Assembly: GCF_023343835.1 (NCBI RefSeq) | Contig: NC_064437.1 | Location: 13,729,001 to 13,793,000, forward strand | DNA length: 64,000 bases | Direction of reading: 5' to 3' | Source: Lagopus muta | Lineage: Eukaryota > Chordata > Aves > Galliformes > Phasianidae | In this document: positions 1 to 16,200 of the stretch, piece by piece | Numbering within the stretch: the stretch's first letter is position 1 | Layout of the letters: every line of letters starts with the position of its first letter | Translations under genes and position numbers: made by a program | Notes under the pieces: generated by a model | What the model saw: the letters and a program-made list of their open reading frames with translations, nothing else | The model's database searches: none | What the model was told of the DNA's origin: nothing

Positions 1-3317
<3,317 letters not shown>

Positions 3318-3560
3318 TTAGGGCTTCGGGTGCCACGTGCCCGGCCCCGGCGTCACGGCATCAACGGGCGGGCATCGACTTTCGGGCGCTCTGTGTGCCT
3401 CGTGACACCCCCTGCGCGGGTGCCTCCCTGAGGCCGGGAGGCGAGGGCAGCGGGCAGCGGGCAGCGGGTGGCAGCACGCCGTTCACCGTACGCACCTGGG
3501 GCTGCTCTCCCACTGAAGGAGCCGGCCTCAGAGCTGTAGTCATTGTGCTGCGCTCCTCGG

Positions 3561-5235
3561 TCCATCCCGGCATGTGGGAGGTACTGGGAGAGAGCTCCAT
3601 CTGTCCCAGAAGCAGTATGTGGTCATTCTGGTTATCAGCCTGAAGGCCACGATGTTTTTCTGCTTTATATTCCTGTCAGAGGCAAAGCTCTGGCTTTGTT
3701 TCAGAGAGTTCTAGCAATTACTTGGACATAAGGTCATTTCTGTAACAGTATCTCCCAGACTATCTGCACAATGATTGCCATAACCATGTAATCACATCCA
3801 CAAAATTCAGACACCTGCATCTCCCCATGCTTTTACACCTGATCCTGGCATGGGCAGTGTGGCATGGCACTAGCCCCGTGGTGCCTGCCTGCAGCAGTCT
3901 GCTCCTCTGTGGCCAGTGGTTTGTCCCTAACTGCACATGGAAGGTCTCCCACAAAGGAAGGCACTTCTAAATGCAACCTGGAACAAATGAACACAGTCAA
4001 TTCAAAACAACCCTTTGTGCTTCTACAGGACTGTTTGTCAAGAGAGCTCATTGCGTTCTTTCATTCCTTTAAGGTACTGAATTTTCTACCTCTGCAGGGC
4101 AAAGTAGCTAATAGGGACACCAGCTTCTTGCTCCACTCCTGTGCTGGAGACTGAAACAATAGGGATTTTCCATCTCTTCCCCTATAAGAAACCTTTGCCT
4201 CCTCCCAAGTGATTTTCCTCATGCTCCTGCCTGATTCAAGGCTGTCCTGGCTGAGGGCAGCCCTCACCCGACTCTCCACATCTCTGGCACCCCATAGAAG
4301 CAACTTTGATTTTCCACCAGACCTCACTCCACAGGAGATATCCCCAGCACCAGCTCTGGTGATGACAACAATGCTGCTGCCCTCCCAAGTGCCTCAGCAA
4401 TCTCTCCTCACCAGAGCAGATGGGAAGAGAGGAATACGGGCATTCCTTCCAGCCATTTTTACTGGCAGGTATCCCCTGGTCATAGAGGGAAGCTTAGACA
4501 GGACTGCCTGCACACAGCTCTGCGCCCTTTCAGTGCTCAGACAGAAGCCAGGCAAGCTGTCTCAGCCGTGTCACAGGCACGTGTTCAGAGTTTTGGGATA
4601 TAATAAATGGATAACATGAAGGAAATATCAGTGTGCTTCTAAAATGGCAGATGTCTTGATGTTCATCTGCATTTCTCACACGTTCTCCATACGCCCCGTA
4701 ACGGCTGTCTTTATGTAGCGTGCTGAGGCGCAGTTGTTTGAATAACTGTGATTCACTGAATAATGTGCAAATATTATTCTCTTTAAACAAATGGGCAGGC
4801 AATTGAGCTGCCATCATTTTGGAGGCTTGAAATTTTTGAGAAACAACTATAGATGGTATTATACTGCTTGTGGTATATGGTATTCAGCTTGTGAAGTATA
4901 ACATGTGGTTCTTGCACAGCCACTAGGGCCTATTTCTACCCATTACAGATTTGGGATGTGGCCATTGGCAATCTTTGGTTTGTTTTTTTGTTAGAATGAC
5001 TTTTAGGCAGAAGAGAAAGTGCTACTATCTTTCTGCAATTTTAAAACATGCTAGGGTACCTCCTTGAGAAAGTGCTGAAAATTGTTCCTGCAGCCATTTA
5101 ATTGAGAAGTTCCATTCAGTACTGAGTTTTTGACTTTCATGAATACCTTTTAAATTTATATGCTCCAAGTTTCAAATCTTACTGAGATTACAGCAATATG
5201 CCATGCAGTCACCTCATGCACATATCAGACGTCAC
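3561..5235. other. Intergenic, no gene seen
   Basis: Mixed-composition unique sequence between the DDAH1 CpG island and the first CR1 copy. I see no recognisable exon, RNA gene or repeat. Confidence 0.6.
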
Positions 5236-5480
5236 AGCCTCAGGTTGTGCCAGGGGAGGTTTAGGTGGGATGCTGGGAAGAATGTCCTCACAGACAGGTG
5301 GTCAGACCTTGGTATGGGCTGTGCAGGAGGTGGGGAGCCCCCTTCCACAGAGGTACTGAAGAGCAGCATGGATGAAGCATTTAAAGACTTATGGTGGACT
5401 TGTAGAGTTTAGTGGAGAATTGGACCTAATGATCTTGGAGGTCTTTCCCAACCTAAATGATTCTGCACTTCTATGATAGG
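5236..5480 (+). mobile_element. CR1 LINE fragment, 3' end, sense orientation
   Basis: This is a 5'-truncated copy of the avian non-LTR retrotransposon CR1. Recognisable blocks are the start around GTTGTGCCAGGGGAGGTTTAG, the AGGTCTTTCCCAACCTAAATG block and the degenerate terminal octamer repeats (GATTCTGCACTTCTATGATA). It has several substitutions and small deletions relative to the consensus as I know it, so it is old and inactive. The 3' end is at the right. Confidence 0.85.
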
Positions 5481-8295
5481 ACAACGTGGTTTGCCCTGGA
5501 AGCACTGCCACTGACCGGGTCTTAGGTGGCCCATGGCAGCTGGCCAAGCACCACCTGTAGCATCTCCTGCACACCCTGCCATGGGAGATAGGGTCAGTTG
5601 AAGGGGAAATGTTGTATGGACAAAGGCATGCAAGGAACATCACATATCTTGGAAATACAGTGTTATCTATTTAGAGCGATGTTGCAGAAATAATTACTAC
5701 AGTAAAAAATCCTGTCTAGTTTCACAAATTTATAAAAAGGTGCAGTGTACATACAAATGAAGAACTGTTTGCTGATTGTGATTGTTCTATTATTTCTGTT
5801 GAATAGAGAGGCATCATTAGCAATTTAGGAACAGATGCAGCCTGAGGAAAATTGCGTGTATTTATAATAAGATTAACAAAATATCAGTTTACTCACAATT
5901 AGCATTACACAATAAGATGTGTTCACACAATCTTGCAAGAGTTATTTTAAAATGGCTCAGCTTCACTCATCCACAGACTATTTTCTGTGCACCTTGCTAT
6001 ATATTCAGCATGCTCTCAGTAACTTTGTCCTGCTGGGGCGACTGCTGTAACAGAACAAAGCTGCCTCCCAGCAAGAAAAAAGCTGTGTTGCTGTGTGAAA
6101 TTCATGCAAAATGATGGAAACGGTTCTCATATCAGAAAATATAATGCATACCACTCAAGCAGTATCATAGAAAACTGTATGTGGAAGAACAATTTATACA
6201 GAAAATAGAGAAAAAAGAAGCAAACCTTTTTTTATTTTTTTGACTGACACTACACAGAGTCATCTGCTGGCACTGACAGTGACAAGAAAATTGCTTTGCA
6301 AAATGCATTTGGAGAGGCATATGTGAGCAGTGCATTCACTTTCAGGAGAATGCAACAGACACTAAAAGAGAAGACACGGCTTAAAACATATGACAGAGGA
6401 GTCATCAATAAGCAGAGTGAAATTCATCCATTTGACAAAATCGCCAGCAGCATATTGATATGATTTTTTTTCACAGCCATGACTTGAGAACAGTCTGCAG
6501 CTTTGTACAAAGCTGCTGTGAAGACTCAAGGAATAATTGGTCCTCCTTATCCACCAGGTTGAAGACAAGCATGAAACTTAGATTATTGCAATGAAAACTA
6601 GAGAAAACATCCCAACAGCAGGGAGCTGAAGGAAAGATTGCTGGGAACAATAGGCAGCCCCCATACCAGGTGTTTTAAATAATTTAAAAAACTGTCTGTC
6701 AGGAGCAGAGAGCTAGAGATGGGGAAGAAGGATGGATAAAGGAAGGTCTCTTCCAGTCCCATGCTTCTATTATCATTGTTACACTGGAAATTACTGATAC
6801 TTTTAGTGAAATCAGCTCTGTAATGATGATTCTGAAGTCCCCTAATGTCTAGCAAATGCACAAGCCCCTAGTACAATGGGTGTGAATGGTCACAGCTGGC
6901 CACTGCTGTTGAACAGTCTAAGGGACAATGACAAGAGAATTTAGATCACTGCTGAGCACAAAGGTATACCACACAGCTGATTGCTCAGACGTGCTACAAG
7001 GCCATCTTGAACATCACTTCCCATTGCTTGCAGATGCAGGAACAGCACCTCTGGCCCTAAAGCCTTACTGAACATGTCTCACACCATAATGAAATGCTGA
7101 CTGAAACTTGAGGCATTGAAGACCATGGGCAAGAAGGCCACCAAGCACCCAGTGCTTCTCACTGTGGTGGCTGAATCTGTACCAGGCAGAAGAGACATCG
7201 AGTTTCACATTTTTAAAGAAGTAGAAATTTTAAAGGACCAGACATTTGAGAGATTCTTCATCTCAGTACAAGGCTTCATAGTCAAATGCTATTATAACAG
7301 AAGCAGACACTTTGCAGGAAAATCTCTTGTTAAGATCAATTGGTCTTTCATTCTGATAGTAAGGGTACAGGATTGAGTCTTGCTTACAGCCATAAAAGAG
7401 AAAAGCTTATTTTAATCCTGCTTTAGATACATGAAAAGTGACTCAAAGAACACCAAGGTAATTGACAGTAATGTTCAATTTCTGCTCTCTAATACAAAAT
7501 AACACCGTGACTCTATTGAACAGTATTTTTACTAAATAAGTAGTTGGGTTCCTCATTTAGAGGAGGTAAAGATCAGCAATATAGACAACATGTCACCTCA
7601 CTTAACTTTACCCTGGTGTATGAAGCATGGATAGGCTCCAGAGCACTTTACATATTCCAAATGCTGGACATCGTTAGCTTGGCATGTAACAGGCTGCTCT
7701 TGGGTGACCAGTCCTTTCTGGATGGTGTAAATCAGCACTGCATCTGCCAGAGCACAAAGAAATCCTTTTGGGGAGCAGCATTTTCCCTTGCCTGAGCTGA
7801 ACCCAAGCTATCTCACAGAGTCTAACAAGGGTCAGATTAATTCTATATCTAGCTGGTCCACAGTATTTGTTTTGTCTGATATGGGATAAAGAACTGGACC
7901 TCAGCTGGCATTTTGCATACTCCAGAGGAGGAATTTCCCTGAGCTGGCAGCTAAGCAATTGTTGGGAGACAATACTGTCAAAGGGTTATTCTTTAAAAGT
8001 CAGCTTTGGCAGCATTGTTGCCATGACTTATGGCACCAGGGAGCCTGGGCAAAACTCAGAGGCTCAGGGCATTCTTGGCATTTATAGTCTTCCCACATGT
8101 TTTGCTACAATAGGTTGCACTGCTACCAATAGGATCAGCTTTTGGATTTACTTGGCTGAGCAAACAGATCATTTGAGGGAGAGCTGTGGAATTTTGATGA
8201 TTTCTGTGCTATGCTCATGTCTCCACATCTGCACCATCCCTTATGTGCACCTCTGCCATTCTTTCTCTGAAGGGGGAAGAATCTCCTGTTCAATT

Positions 8296-8318
8296 AAACA
8301 AACAAACAAACAAAAAAA
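8296..8318. repeat. (AAAC)n microsatellite
   Basis: Four tandem AAAC units run into an A-rich tail, read directly from the sequence. Confidence 0.9.
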
Positions 8319-9614
8319 TGGCCTGCGTCAGGCACTTCTGACAATCAGAACTAAAAAGCGAGACTGGTAATCTGTGGGAATTTGTGCTGAACTACAGTAT
8401 CTGGCATCCCTGTTACAGAAAAGAACAACACCATTTGTTTCCCTGAAGGATATACTTCCCAGCAACACATCACACATACTGTGCCACCCACAAGAGAAAG
8501 AGCAGACAGTTAGAGTAAGTGCTTTGTAATTTGCTCTTATTGTGGCTGCCCTGGGAAAATCAGCCAGTAAGACTTTTCCTGGTATTGGACAGCATTTTTA
8601 ATAAAGTATGCTGTTTTATCAGCTTGGCAAGGAAATACCAGCACCAGCAGTAAAAACAGAGATGGCTCATGCAATTTGCATTTATGCAGCTGTTTTTCAA
8701 TGGGTCTCAAGAATGCGAAGCTGGCTGCTGTGAGGTGATGCAGAGGTACTGCCCAGATAGTGCTGCAGGTGCCCCTGTGGACAGGGAAGAGCACAAAGGC
8801 TCCTGGAGGTATGGGTGGGAGGTACTCTTTGGAAAGTCACAGCCTCTGAAACAAGGAGGCACTGATGTGGCAAGGATGATGGATAAGCTGTGTTTTCTTT
8901 CTTCCAGTCCTCCATCAAAAATACACCTTTAATCTCTAAAAAAACAAGAGACTAAAAATGCTGACTGATCCAGGTTAATATTTTCTAAAGAGCCCAAACC
9001 CTTTGCAAAGTGGCTTGAGTTGCTTTTTAATGTTTGTACTAAGCCTCCATTTTCCTTTTCTAGGGGAACAGCTGACCAGTTGGCAGCACCCTGCAGGTGT
9101 GGCAAACTGTCCTTTCCTTTCGCTGCCTGAAAAGCCCTCGTGACCTCAGCAGTGAGATGCAGTGACATTTGGCTGTAGCATTTCTTGCATTTCTTAGTCT
9201 GTATTTCAATTCTTTCCAGTGGCCAGCTCCCTGAGAACAAATTTTCAGCCATTCTTATCACTCAAACAGTTTTTTTTACCTTGTCTTGTAAATGCTGGGT
9301 ACATTTTTGGTGTTAATTTAGTCAATAACCTGCAAATGAAACTAAGAAACTGTATATTCACATGAAAACAGTAAACTGGAATCAGCTTCTTTATTCTCGG
9401 AAAGAAAATATGGAGATATAAATATACACACGTACACATATAGGTTATATATAGCTGGTATGTACTCACACAAGTCAACAACTTTGTGGTTTCTCTTACA
9501 TGCTTACAAAGGGCAAGCAGGTCTTTTGCCAGCTACTTTGGCACTAAGATCAGTGTTAGAGACAGGTTAATACATCACAGTTTGAACTAAGAAAGTAAAA
9601 GATTACCAATGTAC

Positions 9615-9633
9615 TTTTTTTTTTTTTTTTTTT
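9615..9633. repeat. Poly-T tract, 19 T
   Basis: An uninterrupted run of 19 T. No retroposed sequence is recognisable beside it, so it is called as a simple mononucleotide repeat. Confidence 0.9.
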
Positions 9634-12600
9634 AAGAATTTATTAATATGCTTTCCTACGTGTCAGAGTTAAGCTATAAAACATGAAAAGATGCAATGAT
9701 TAGCTTCAATATTGATGTGTCCAGGCTCGGAGCAATAACTACTGCTGTAATCCATCACAGAATAGACATAAAAGAATCTTTTCTTCTTCAAAGGGAAATG
9801 TTCGATAGCTCTTTGCCCCTCCATACGAAAGTAATGTGTAGTGCTTCCATAGGAAGAAGGTAGTAAATGAGGGACCAACACTGGTAGGAAGACTTAATGA
9901 GATACCAGGTGATCAGCTTGTTCCATTTTAAATTATGCAGTTCCTCATCACTCAGTGGGCAGGTTTGTGAATATTTCTATCTCACCAGCTGAAAAAGAAT
10001 GGAGAAATGGAACAGGTAAGGTGCAGTTCAGAAGGAACATAACTACTTCCCATAATCTTTCCTGACAAGCAGTGCCACTACACACAACTGGGTCTGGAGG
10101 CAGCACAGGAATCACTTCAGCAGACGAACTGACAGAGCAGCAGAAGATGAGGCAGCCTCGACAGCACCTAACATTTGATTTGGAGGAAATGCTGAGCTGA
10201 AGCATAAACTAAACTTCAAGATCTGCTTTCCAAATGTCAGTAACTGTACTGGAACTCATCTCAGTGAATTTAGCAGTAGGAAAATTTCTCCCTATGCACA
10301 TCACTTGAATAGACGCAATCTGCTCACTTGTCCTGCAAGCAGAGCTTGTGTTGAAGTTCTACAACCAGAACACTGCTGAGTAAACTTAGTAGTATCAGTG
10401 ACCTTCACATCACTCATTGCTCTTCACCTCCTTCTTCAGATTACTTACAAATGTGTTGGACAGCACAAAACCCAGTAGAGATTCCTGAGAAGTATGTCAG
10501 CCTTCATGTCTCCTGAGAAAAGACTGCTATTAGTTCCTACTCACAGGCCACAAACCTCCCAGCGCAGCTCTATATGCTGGTTGCAAATTTGCAGTGTGAG
10601 CCTGGAGCCCACAGGCACCAGCACAGCCTTTGCAGCAATGCTCTTGGTTGATTTGCCTATCTTGTACAGAGGCATGCATATTTGAAAATCTCTGTGCCTT
10701 TTACTGATCTTCATGGAGATGGTTCTGCAGCGTCTAAATGATCCTGCAGATCAGCTCAACTCAAACTGAAACTTTGCATCTCATTCCAAACACAAAGAAC
10801 AAGAAGGTGGAATAAAGCCAATTACTATTGTTAAAAGACAGAAACAAATCAACCAGCAGCCTTCTGTTGATAATGCAAATCTTCCTATCCTTTCACTTGT
10901 TAGTGGGAATTCTACCAAAAGAACAGCTACTTTAGTTTAGTCCTATGGAAGTCACACATGTACTCAAGCCCATGGTCCTATGCCCAGTGACACCAGTAAA
11001 AGGGCTCATTCAACTTTTCTTAGCTATGTCATGAAACTAATGATTACCACTTTTTCACTGATGATTACTTTCTTTCCCCCAGATCCTGAGAACTTCTGAT
11101 GACATGTAAATGACCATTTGCTGTCTACTGCAAATATTCTGTACTGATGCTTCCATACTGCAGGCATACAAACATTGCCAGCCACATTATTTAAAAAGGA
11201 GGAATGTTGGCTTAATAAACTGCTGCAAGAAATCAGTTCATATACTGAGTATGCTGGCCCAATACGTTCAGCTCTGTTTGAAAAGTTTGTGAAATGGAGA
11301 GGACCAGTTATGCTTTTCGTAACACAATCGCGAAAGCAAAATCAGCACTGAAAGCAGATAGCTCTCGTATTGATCTCTCTGAAAGCAGTGACCAAAAAGC
11401 CTACTTCATCTATTTTGCCAGTTCTGCTTCTGACTGCTATAAATACATACAGACTGGTACTGCAAAATACTCGTGTTCAAGATCAGAGAAGAAATACCAT
11501 ATGTAACAAACTCAGTAAATGGGAATGGAAGAAATTCTACTGTGCATCTAAATAAAATAAAATTTGGTAATGATTACTGTCACAGTTTCACAGGATATAC
11601 AGACTTAAAGTGTAATTATCTGCTCACCTTAACAGATAAATTAATGGAGGAATGGAACTGTTTCAAGCAATTTTAAATAACTTTGAATAGCAGAGGAAAA
11701 AGCAATCTTTCTTTCATTTTTTTTTTTTTTAACAAGAAAAAGGTATATTTTTAAAAGTTAACCAATGATTTCAGGCATTTACATTTCTGGGTTCTCTTCT
11801 TTCAAGACCTGACTGTCAAAGGCCTGGGGAAGCACCCCAGTGCCTGAAGTACCTGAAGTAGGACACACCAAACTGCGAGTCATTTCCCTGTGCCTCACTA
11901 GGAACAGCCAAGATGACAAGACAGTGTCATGTGGGAAGTATTTTGTTACAAACAGTAGAACTATTTTGTATATGAAATGAGACTATAATCCAATACCAAA
12001 TAACAAAGGAGATATCAATAGCTGTTGTATTTTAACAGCTGTCTGAGGTACCAGATTACTGCTGCTGTGCATGTTGTCATCTCCTGATTAGAAAGGGAGA
12101 TATATATACATGAAAGTAAAGCAGCAGTGACATCATGATTTAAAAATAATTGAACAAGATGAAATTCAAGATCTAACCAACCGAATGAAAATGCACCATT
12201 TTCTCATCTTAAAATAGGCAAGTATAGATCTAAAACTTGCCTACTTTTTTGTTGTTTTTAATCTCCATTATCTTGTCCACATTAACATTTGCATTTCAGT
12301 ACAGACTATTTTAATGGGATTAGTTCTTAGAGACAAACAGATATAAATCTCTGTGTCCAAAAAGGGCCGTTTCAATTTGGAAGTTAGTTTCTTTCCCTAC
12401 TGTGTTGAATTAAAGCATTCCTAAATGCTTTAAATGACAAACAAAAAGGTGAGATGGTAATAGCCAATGCCTGTACTAACCCAAGTTAGGCATTTCTTTC
12501 CTGCTAAGTCAGAAAAGAGCTTTAAAGTATCAAACATTAGACAAGATTATTTTAGATGACTACTTTTTAGGCATTACTCATACACTACTTTCGTTTTAAT

Positions 12601-12833
12601 TTGTCATCATTTAACTTTGGCACCCTTCCTCAATGCCTTCACATGTGGAGGCCAATTCCGCGTTATCATTGCTGCAGAGTTGTTCCAGAAAAGTCACTCC
12701 AGATGAAAATGTGGGCAAAAGGAAAACCAGTGCCAGATGTGTTTATGTTTCTTCCCATTTGGTGTACAAATAATTTTGCTAGAATTGGATACATCCAACA
12801 ACTTTTACTATTGACCATGATTTCATACAGTTC

Positions 12834-13200
12834 AGAATCACAGAATTGTAGGGGTTGGAAGGGACCTCCAGAGATCATTGAGTCCAACCCCCCTGCCAAA
12901 GCAGGTTCCCTACACCAGGTAGCACAGGTAGGCATCCAGGCAGGTCTTGAACGTCTCCAGAGAAGGAGACTCCACCACCTCCCTGGGCAGCCTGTTCCAG
13001 TGCTCTGTCACCCTCACTGTAAAGAAGTTCTTGCGCATGTTTGTGCGGAACTTCCTATGCTGCAGTTTCCAGCCGTTTCCCCTTGTCCTGTCTCCACTCA
13101 CCACTGAAAAGAGTCTGGCCTCGCCATTCTGCCCCCCACACCTCAGATATTTATAGACCTGGATCAGGTCCCCTCTCAGTCTCCTTTTCTCAAGGCTGAA
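12834..13200 (-). mobile_element. CR1 LINE fragment, 3' end with ORF2 C-terminus, antisense orientation
   Basis: This is a 5'-truncated CR1 inserted on the minus strand; its 3' end is at the left, with the terminal ATTCTGTGATTCTG-type repeats at about 12834-12850. On the minus strand a single frame stays open from about 13200 down to 12910 and encodes the reverse-transcriptase C-terminus, including the blocks [18 protein letters not shown] and [20 protein letters not shown] typical of CR1 ORF2. The intact frame over about 95 codons suggests a younger copy than the other two. The endonuclease and the catalytic reverse-transcriptase core are missing, so it cannot move by itself. Confidence 0.9.
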
Positions 13201-16200
13201 GTTCTTAGTTCAAGTTCTTACTGTACAGTGCACAATTCACCTGGGGAACTATATGATGGATTTCCCTATAAATTGTATCTGCTGAGTGTGTAGAATTGTA
13301 CTCATTATCAGTTCCTGAAGAGAAGGAAATTCATTATTTTAACCTTTATTTTTTAATTTCAGAAAGCCATAAACACACCTACTCTGCACCGATCTCCATT
13401 ACATGTTGGATTAGTTGACTAAAGCTGTTTGCATATAATGATGCTATTTGCATAGTGAATAGTAAATGACAGCAAGTCTATATTTTTGATAGCTTTTAGC
13501 AAAGGTAATTCAGCCTCTTACTCTTTCTTCTCCATCTTCTCCATCTTTTCCCACAACATTTCCCTATTTTTTTTCCAAATCAAATTGTTTCATTCTTTGC
13601 CTTGCATATGAGTTTTCATTTCTCATGTCTCTCTTTCAAGATCATGAACTGCACCAGCTGAGCTCCCCTAGAAACTGTCAACTACAGGGCAAAAATGTGG
13701 TGTTTAGCCCATGAAATTTGGGAGTCACCCACAGAAAAGATCATATTGACTATGGACACCTGGGTCTTCAATGGGAAATACAAAATCCACTTTGATCTAA
13801 TCCTCTTCTCCGAAACACCACATTTATAAACAAACAAACATGCATTGCATAAAATAAGCATTGTTTTGCTCCTGCCTACAAGAGAGAGAAGGATCTTTCT
13901 GTGCCCATTTCATTTCTGAGAAGCAACTGGACACTGCAGCAACGAGATGCTCTATATAAGTGAAGATGTGAAGATGCTCCCAAACGAACAGCACATTGTG
14001 CATGACATTCTGATAAATGAGGCCGTTTTTTTAGCTAACTTCTTGCAATTCTGGGCACTTATTCAGTTGAAGCCCCCCCCGAAATCTGCAGGTGAAAGCA
14101 GCGCTAGCTTGTACACAGCAGTGACAGAGAATGAAGATACATATCAGGCCGATGAGCACTAAGAAGTAAATTGTGTGCCCAGATGGAAATCAATACCTCT
14201 CCTCATTCTCTGGCAAGCTGCAGAGCTCAGGATGGCAATTAAAGCTTACCCAACTGCCAAGCGTCCTAATTAAACACACAAGAAATCTCACGTTTCTCCT
14301 TCTACCTGAAGCATCCCTTGCACCACATTCATTAATCTCGTTACAGTCAGGCCTGCTGCTGTCGCTAGCGCTGATGTATTTTTTTGAAACAAGTCAAATA
14401 AACCCTTGTTTATACCTGGCTCCATGCGTGGCCCAGTCACCACACAGAATTCTTACAGGCCCTTGGATTATCCTCTTCCCTCTTTCACTCCATTCTCACT
14501 GTTTTTCACCTCCCACTGAATTTTGCAGCCCACCCACTGCCCTGGCCAGGTCAGTCTCCATACAGATCTGCTCTCTTGCTGCTCATTCCTCAGCTACTTG
14601 TTTCTTTTATTGCACCAGGCTTCTCAGGATCAGCCCTGGCCATCAATCCCTCCTTGGGCTTTGCACTGTGAGCTGCAGCACAGCAGCAAGTATAGACAGA
14701 GTGAGGAGCAGCACAGGCTGTGGTGAAGAAAAATGGTGCACCAGCAGCCAGCCATGCAGGAAGCAGGTCATTAGCTCTTGCACTGCTGAGAGCATCCAAA
14801 AACGCCAGGAGGTGCTTCATTCTGACATCAAGGACCTGCCTGATCTTCTTGGAAATGAGGTCTGTCCTTTTATGTGTTTTGTCATTGCACTGTTCATAGG
14901 GCCTTTATTTGCTGAAGCAGGTTTAGATTCTAATAGGAAAGAGCACATTCTACTTGTAAAGACCAAAACAACAGAAATTTCTTTATAATATCTTTAATTA
15001 TCCTGGCATATTTTTGATGATATAATTTTTGATGAGTAAGAGCAACTAATGGATAGCTGAACGTGAGTAGTGCAAAGAGGTTCCAGGAACATATCCTAAT
15101 TGCCCTTGACCAAAATGCGTTGTTGTTGTTCTTTTTTCCCCAGAAGCTTTCAATAATTCAGATCTGAAACTAATGCAATTAGTGAAGCTGTGCAATGCTC
15201 ACTGAAAAGCCACTAAAAGCTCAGGACTCTTATTTTATCATGATGATTATCACTTTATTGTGAATTAAGTGGGAACACCCATTAAAGACCCACAGAGACA
15301 AGAGCAAGGGCTATAAAAGCCAAGAGCACCTCACTTAGCCCAGCAACTCAAGACTACCATGTCCAAGACACTGTGCTGTACAAATCACCCTGTGCTTATA
15401 CAGAGTGATTTGGTTATTGTTATTAATTCACAGAATTAGCTGAGCAGGGTTCAACTATGTTACCGAAGAAAAAATAAGCTGGGGAGAAAGTAAAGAGTGG
15501 GAAGGAGCAGTCATTCCCCTTGAGCCATTCCAAATGATGTAAGAAGGTCTGAGGAGGATGGTTAAGAGCAGTATTACGAACATTAAAGAGTATTAACTTG
15601 GGGTTATGCCTTTTTTTGGTTCTTTTAATAGCTCTTCTGTTCTCATTTATCCTCAGCCTCTGCTGCACTACTCTGGAAGGGCAGGAAGGCTTCTGAGGCA
15701 GGTACAAAGGAATCTGCACTACCAGACAAGCACAAGGCCTCCTTTGAGCTCATGAAAATTGTCTCAATTGTCAGAGAGAATAAATACTGAACTGTCAGAA
15801 CTGGTCTTGATGAAAAAAAAAAGTTAAAAATCTCACTTTATATAGATGTATTTTAGCTTGAAAATAAATACTATATTCAGCCTCCTTTAATACAAATAAT
15901 TAATATACACATAAACTGTTGCAAATAAAGCCTGAATGGAATTGCCCTTGAAGGAGAAGAAAACCATCTGTCCTTCATCATCCAGGCACAAAGGGATGCC
16001 TGACTATTTCCCAGAAGCTGCCAGTCACTGCTAGGTGTGGGATCATCTATCACAACAGGCAGCATGCCGTCTCCCACACTGGTGAATGCTGTGTAATTTG
16101 CAGCACTATGAACACGGTTTGTAATTATATTTGGTAGGGCCGCAGGACATAAATTACATAGTTGTTACACTGGGTTGCTGCCGCAAATTCTTGGCTGGTG

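Larger units (their letters stand above)
5481..12833. other. Intergenic, no gene seen
   Basis: About 7 kb of unique A/T-rich DNA. It holds an (AAAC)n microsatellite at 8296-8318, a T19 run at 9615-9633, an NF-kB-type decamer (GGAATTTCCC) at 7930-7939 and an AP-1 site at 7439-7445. Open frames here are short and resemble no protein family I know. Confidence 0.55.

Noticed and set aside
7126-7376. Open frame of about 84 residues with a good start context (ACCATGGGC)
   Set aside because: It resembles no known family, has no splice context or promoter, and its length is expected by chance.
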